Part shown: piece by piece, positions 33,597-36,907 of the stretch
Layout: every line of letters starts with the position of its first letter
Position numbering within the stretch: position 1 is the stretch's first letter
NCBI GenBank assembly: GCA_003175985.1
Contig: PSRJ01000373.1
Span: forward strand, 1-36,907
Reading direction: 5' to 3'
Length of the DNA: 36,907 nucleotides
Source: Terriglobia bacterium
Lineage (GTDB): Bacteria > Acidobacteriota > Terriglobia > Bryobacterales > Bryobacteraceae
Position numbers and translations under genes: made by a program
Notes under the pieces: model-generated
The model's database searches: none
What the model was told of the DNA's origin: nothing
The model's input: the letters and a program-made list of their open reading frames with translations, nothing else

Positions 33597-35047
33597 TTGT
33601 TCTGTTCCACCCGCGCAGCACCAGGCCCAAGAACCGGCGTCTGCCGCTTTCCGTGCTGCATCTCGCGGCCGTCCTGGAAGGACGCGAAGAGTACACCATC
33701 GTGGATGGCAACGTAGATCCCGATCCGTCATCCACGCTCGATGCCCTGGCCGGCAGCCATTCCATTGAGCTGCTCGCCGTTTCGGTCATGCCCGGGCCGC
33801 AATTGCGCGCGGCCGTTCCCGTCTGCCGGGCGTTTCGGGAGAAGTACCCCCGAATTCCGATTGTCTGGGGAGGCTACTTTCCGTCCCTTTATACCGCCGC
33901 CGCTCTGAATGCCCGGTACGTGGATTTTGTGGTTAAGGGCCAGGGGGAAGACGCGCTGCTGGAGCTGATCGAAGTTCTCCGGGGCGGGAGCGATTTCTCC
34001 CGCGTCCGGGGCCTTGCGTTCAAAGATGCGTTCGGCCTGCCGGTCCACACGCCGGAGCGCCCTCTAAAATCTCCCGATGAGTTTCCCTGGCTCCCTTATC
34101 ATCGCCTCGATCCATCCAAATATCTGGCTCACACCTTCCTCGGGTCTCGCACCACGGTGCACCAGGCGAGCATCGGATGCCCGTTCCGCTGCAATTTTTG
34201 CGGCGTCGTGCCGGTCTACGATCGCGAGAAAATGGAATCCCCCGCCCGTACCGCCGCCATTCTCAACCACCTCCAGCGCACCTACGGCGTCAACGCCGTG
34301 CAGTTCTACGACAACAACTTCTTCCTGCGCGAGGAGCACGCCAAAGAACTGGCCGCCCGCATCGCGCCGCTGAACCTTCATTGGTGGTGCGAGGCGCGCG
34401 TCGATATTGTCCTGCGATACTCGGACGCTACGCTGCGCCAGCTCCGGCGCGCCGGCTGCGTGATGATCTTCTTCGGCGTGGAATCGGGCGCCGACGCTGC
34501 CCTCGAGGGCATGAATAAGCAGCTTACGGCGGAACAGACGCTGGCGCTGGCCGCCCGGATTCGGCAATTCGGCATCGTCCCCGAATACTCCCTGATTTTC
34601 GGAAACCCGGCCGATCCCGAGCGCGACCTGGCGGAAAACATCGCGTTTGTACGGCGGGTCAAACGGGTGAATCCAGATGTCGAAATCGTCGTGCAGACGT
34701 ACGTTCCGACCCCGCAGCGGGGAGCCACTTTTGGCGATGCTGTGATCGAGTTTCCTTCCACTCCTGACGAATGGATCATGGACCCGTGGTATCGCCTCCT
34801 CATTCGCACGGACCCGCAGCTTCCGTGGCTTTCGCCGCGCGTGAAGCGGCGCATTCGCGATTTCGAGACGGTCATGAATGCCCGCTGGCCTACCACTCAG
34901 GATGTGCGCCTGCCGGCTTGGGGCCGCGCACTGCTGAAAGCGCTGAGCAGTTGGCGCTACGCCTTGAGCGCTTACGATTTCCCGGCGGAGCTGCGGTTGG
35001 CGCAAAAGCTGGTGCGGCTGCGGCAGCCCAGGCTGGAGAGCCTCTGA
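33593..35047 (+). CDS. B12-binding-type radical SAM protein 4
   Basis: The protein has 484 residues with GTG start 33593, which overlaps the methyltransferase stop (GTGA) and places the family N-terminus correctly (MIVLFHPRSTRPKNRRLPLS). The Rossmann domain shows DGNVDPDPSS in place of DxHxxG and VWGGYFPSLY, then VVKGQGEDALLELI. The radical SAM core has IGCPFRCNFC (C196, C200, C203), YDNNFFLREE, FFGVESGADAAL and FGNPADPERD. The last is a degenerate form of the GYPGET motif. It pairs with protein 1 by the GG(W/Y)xPSL and GQGEDALL stretches. The ORF stays open back to 33509, but that part overlaps the methyltransferase gene and is unlikely to be used. The stop overlaps the next ATG by one base. 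Confidence 0.89.
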   Translation: MIVLFHPRSTRPKNRRLPLSVLHLAAVLEGREEYTIVDGNVDPDPSSTLDALAGSHSIELLAVSVMPGPQLRAAVPVCRAFREKYPRIPIVWGGYFPSLYTAAALNARYVDFVVKGQGEDALLELIEVLRGGSDFSRVRGLAFKDAFGLPVHTPERPLKSPDEFPWLPYHRLDPSKYLAHTFLGSRTTVHQASIGCPFRCNFCGVVPVYDREKMESPARTAAILNHLQRTYGVNAVQFYDNNFFLREEHAKELAARIAPLNLHWWCEARVDIVLRYSDATLRQLRRAGCVMIFFGVESGADAALEGMNKQLTAEQTLALAARIRQFGIVPEYSLIFGNPADPERDLAENIAFVRRVKRVNPDVEIVVQTYVPTPQRGATFGDAVIEFPSTPDEWIMDPWYRLLIRTDPQLPWLSPRVKRRIRDFETVMNARWPTTQDVRLPAWGRALLKALSSWRYALSAYDFPAELRLAQKLVRLRQPRLESL

Positions 35048-35703
35048 TGACGCGCGTCCCGGCACTCGAGGGCTATTCCCTTTGGGCGGATACCTGGGAT
35101 GCAACCCCATCGCCGATCGTGGCGCTGGAAGAGCGGGTGCTGCAACCCTGGATCGATGCTGCCAACCCGCGCCGTGCGGTAGATATTGGCTGCGGCACGG
35201 GGCGCTGGGCCGCGAGGCTCCGTGCCATCGGTATCGATGCTTCGTCGGCCATGCTCGCCATCGCCGCTCGCAAACCGATGCTTGGCGGGCGTCTTGCTTT
35301 AGCAGACGCGGGGGCACTTCCGCTTGCTACTGGCTCAGCCGATCTGGCACTCTGCACCCTTACAATCGGTCATGTCCCCGATCAGGCTGCGGCGATGAAG
35401 GAACTGGCGCGCATCCTGCAGCCGGGCGGAAACCTGATACTCACCGACTTTCATCCCGCCGCGGCGGAGCGGGGCTGGCGCCGCACGTTTCGCCATAACG
35501 GCCACACATTTGAACTGGAGAACTATCCGTATACGCTGGACCAGCTTTGCCGTTCGGCTCCCAGCCTCGTTCTGAGGGAACAGATCGACGCGGCTTTCGC
35601 CGAGCCGGAGCTGCCTGTGTTCGAGAAGGCGGGCCGAGCCGATCTGTTCGAGGAGGCCCGCGGTGTGCCCGCCGTTCTTGTCACGCGTTGGAGCCGCGCA
35701 TGA
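35047..35703 (+). CDS. Class I SAM-dependent methyltransferase 2
   Basis: The protein has 218 residues. It begins with a substrate-side helix typical of Methyltransf_11 enzymes (YSLWADTWDATPSPIVALEE). Motif I is AVDIGCGTGRWAARL (44-58), followed almost at once by IGIDASSAMLAIA. About five or six residues are missing between helix A and strand 2 compared with the usual spacing. Later motifs are ALPLATGSADLALCTLTIGH, ELARILQPGGNLILTDFHP. The shortening could be a real feature or a small deletion that affects SAM binding. The ATG overlaps the radical SAM 4 stop by one base, and its own stop overlaps the amidohydrolase start (ATGA at 35700). Confidence 0.85.
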   Translation: MTRVPALEGYSLWADTWDATPSPIVALEERVLQPWIDAANPRRAVDIGCGTGRWAARLRAIGIDASSAMLAIAARKPMLGGRLALADAGALPLATGSADLALCTLTIGHVPDQAAAMKELARILQPGGNLILTDFHPAAAERGWRRTFRHNGHTFELENYPYTLDQLCRSAPSLVLREQIDAAFAEPELPVFEKAGRADLFEEARGVPAVLVTRWSRA

Positions 35704-36740
35704 AACCCGGTGATCTTGATCTCGCGGGACACTTGGTGTTGCCCGGCCTGATCAATGCCCACGAGCATCTGGAGTTCAATCTCTTCCCCCAACTTGGCCG
35801 CGGACCTTACCCCAACGCCACCGCCTGGGCGCGGGATATCTATCATCCCGAGTGCAGCCCGATTCGCGAGCAGTTGCGGGTGCCCAAACGTGTGCGTCTC
35901 TGGTGGGGCGGGCTGAAAAACCTGCTTAGCGGCGTGACCACCGTCTGCCATCACAATCCCTATGAGGCTGGCGTCTTCGGCTCCCGCTTTCCGGTGCGGG
36001 TGGTCCGCCGATTCGGCTGGGCGCACTCGCTAACTTTCGAGCCCGATCTGGCGGGCCGCTTCCGAAAACTCCCGCGCACCTATCCGTTCGTGGTTCATTG
36101 CGCGGAAGGCACCGACCGCGAGGCCGCTGAGGAGATTCTCCGGCTCGATGGCCTGGGTGCTCTGGACCACCGCACTGTCATTGTCCACGGTGTTGCAGTC
36201 AACTCTGAAACTCTCGGTCTCTTACGCCGGCGTGAGGCGTCTCTAATCTGGTGCCCGACATCCAATCTAAGAATGCTTGGGCGCACGGTACGCCGCTCCG
36301 TGGTCTTTTCCGGAATACCGATTGCGTTGGGCACCGACTCCGCTGTCACCGCGCCCGTCGACCTCTTGGATGAACTCGCTGCCGGGCGGCGCTATGTTCC
36401 GGCGGAGCGCCTCTTCGAAATGGTGACCAGCATACCGGCGAAGATCCTCTGCCTCCGCGAAACCAACGACTGGATCGCCGTCCGCTCCTCTTCGCAAAAC
36501 CCGCTGCAGGCTCTCCTCCGGGGCAGCGTTGCTCTGGTTGTAATTGCCGGGCGCATCCGGCTCATTTCGCCAGAGCTGGCTCGGCAGCTTCCCTATCGCG
36601 TCCGACGCCGGTTTCAACCTCTCCATCTCGAAGGCCGCGCTCCGGTGCTGGTGGACGCTCCCGTGCGCGCGCTCCGCCGGGCGGCGGTCAGACACCTCGG
36701 TTCCGAGCTCCGGCTTGCGGGCAAAAGAGTGCTCTCATGA
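35700..36740 (+). CDS. Metal-dependent amidohydrolase (ATZ/TRZ/deaminase-like), short N-terminus
   Basis: The protein has 346 residues. Metal-binding elements of the amidohydrolase superfamily are PGLINAHEHLEF (H21, H23), FVVHCAEG, VIVHGVAV and LGTDSAVTAPVDLLDE (the Asp). All ligands for a mononuclear site are therefore present. The family deaminates or hydrolyses ring C-N bonds, for example in guanine, cytosine, triazines or imidazolones. The N-terminal beta-sandwich usually seen before HxH (about 50 residues) is reduced to about 15, and the ATG overlaps the methyltransferase 2 stop, so the shortening appears genuine. The C-terminal 60 residues are rich in Arg and do not look like the usual strand return. 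In a radical SAM operon it could open or release an N-containing ring (inference). Confidence 0.87.
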   Translation: MKPGDLDLAGHLVLPGLINAHEHLEFNLFPQLGRGPYPNATAWARDIYHPECSPIREQLRVPKRVRLWWGGLKNLLSGVTTVCHHNPYEAGVFGSRFPVRVVRRFGWAHSLTFEPDLAGRFRKLPRTYPFVVHCAEGTDREAAEEILRLDGLGALDHRTVIVHGVAVNSETLGLLRRREASLIWCPTSNLRMLGRTVRRSVVFSGIPIALGTDSAVTAPVDLLDELAAGRRYVPAERLFEMVTSIPAKILCLRETNDWIAVRSSSQNPLQALLRGSVALVVIAGRIRLISPELARQLPYRVRRRFQPLHLEGRAPVLVDAPVRALRRAAVRHLGSELRLAGKRVLS

Positions 36741-36907
36741 ATGCCACTCTCGAACGCCTGCCGATCCTGATTCTGCAGCCCCACAGCCGTTGCAACTGCC
36801 GCTGCGTGATGTGTGATATCTGGAAGGTGACCGAGACCCGCGAGATTACTGCGGCCGATCTGGAACGTCACCTCGCGGATATCGAACGGCTGGGCGTCGA
36901 GTGGATC
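36737..36907 (+). CDS. Radical SAM protein 5 (MoaA/PqqE-like type), 3' truncated by window
   Basis: Only the first 57 codons are present. The ATG at 36737 overlaps the amidohydrolase stop (ATGA). The N-terminus reads MNATLERLPILILQP, then HSRCNCRCVMCDIWK with the 4Fe-4S ligands C19, C23 and C26 (CxxxCxxC). There is no N-terminal B12 domain, unlike the four other radical SAM proteins in the operon. Beginning almost directly with the cluster and a CDIWK stretch is typical of the MoaA/PqqE/SPASM branch; whether a SPASM extension follows lies outside the window. The operon continues past the end. Confidence 0.85.
   Translation, partial: MNATLERLPILILQPHSRCNCRCVMCDIWKVTETREITAADLERHLADIERLGVEWI

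Noticed and set aside
34064..35317. 417-codon minus-strand frame across radical SAM 4 and methyltransferase 2
   Set aside because: It is antisense to two genes with clear motifs and its product is Arg/Pro/His-rich without recognisable domain.
36095..36871. Minus-strand frames over the amidohydrolase and the last gene
   Set aside because: They are antisense to genes with complete metal or cluster motifs and are not supported by any domain.
1..36907. CRISPR array, tRNA, rRNA or transposase genes
   Set aside because: No regularly spaced direct repeats, no tRNA-like arms with CCA-type ends, no rRNA stretches and no transposase motifs were noticed on either strand.

Overview
The window looks like a chromosomal segment of a high-GC Acidobacteriota member, probably close to Solibacter/Bryobacterales. 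This is inferred from gene types, not from a marker gene: an Oar-like TonB-dependent receptor with a carboxypeptidase-regulatory N-terminus, a membrane-anchored winged-helix-like regulator, many secreted enzymes with signal peptides, and a small Cys/His-rich secreted protein ending in an RGPP-type tail. No rRNA, tRNA, CRISPR array, phage gene or transposase gene was seen.

Layout. (1) 1-7253, + strand: the 3' part of a sodium:solute symporter, a GH20 hexosaminidase translationally coupled to it, and a large Oar-like outer-membrane receptor. Together they suggest amino-sugar scavenging. A long imperfect inverted repeat (7263-7344) separates them from a convergent regulator (7352-8581, -). (2) 8706-17751: a ROK-fold protein (+); a minus-strand run of secreted proteins (cupin, GH-A-like glycosidase, metallo-beta-lactamase-fold hydrolase); an ankyrin/cytochrome c/prenyltransferase-fold fusion (-); then an amidase and a secreted cyclase-family hydrolase (+). 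(3) 17768-23753: a 139-bp MITE-like element whose end contains the stop codon of a minus-strand pair, TIR-domain protein plus nSTAND-type ATPase with a C-terminal RDD membrane domain. Divergent from this pair is a coupled histidine kinase/response regulator pair. (4) 23754-28433: a gene-poor gap, an ALDH7-type aldehyde dehydrogenase, a second TonB-dependent receptor and a small Cys/His-rich protein. (5) 28633-36907 (cut by the window end): a tightly packed + strand operon with four cobalamin-binding-type radical SAM enzymes, two class I methyltransferases, an amidohydrolase and the start of a fifth radical SAM enzyme.

Two regions could be undescribed systems. The first is the radical SAM operon, where stops and starts overlap or nearly touch, which looks like a biosynthetic pathway whose product I cannot name. 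All four N-terminal Rossmann domains lack the DxHxxG cobalamin-ligand motif, and the proteins fall into two paralogous pairs. The second is the TIR + nSTAND-RDD pair, which has the architecture of a sensor/effector immunity or programmed-death module: a TIR domain carrying the WCxxE glutamate, two further TIR-like segments in the same chain, and a membrane-anchored STAND ATPase. All functional statements rest on motif recognition by eye; no database search was possible.
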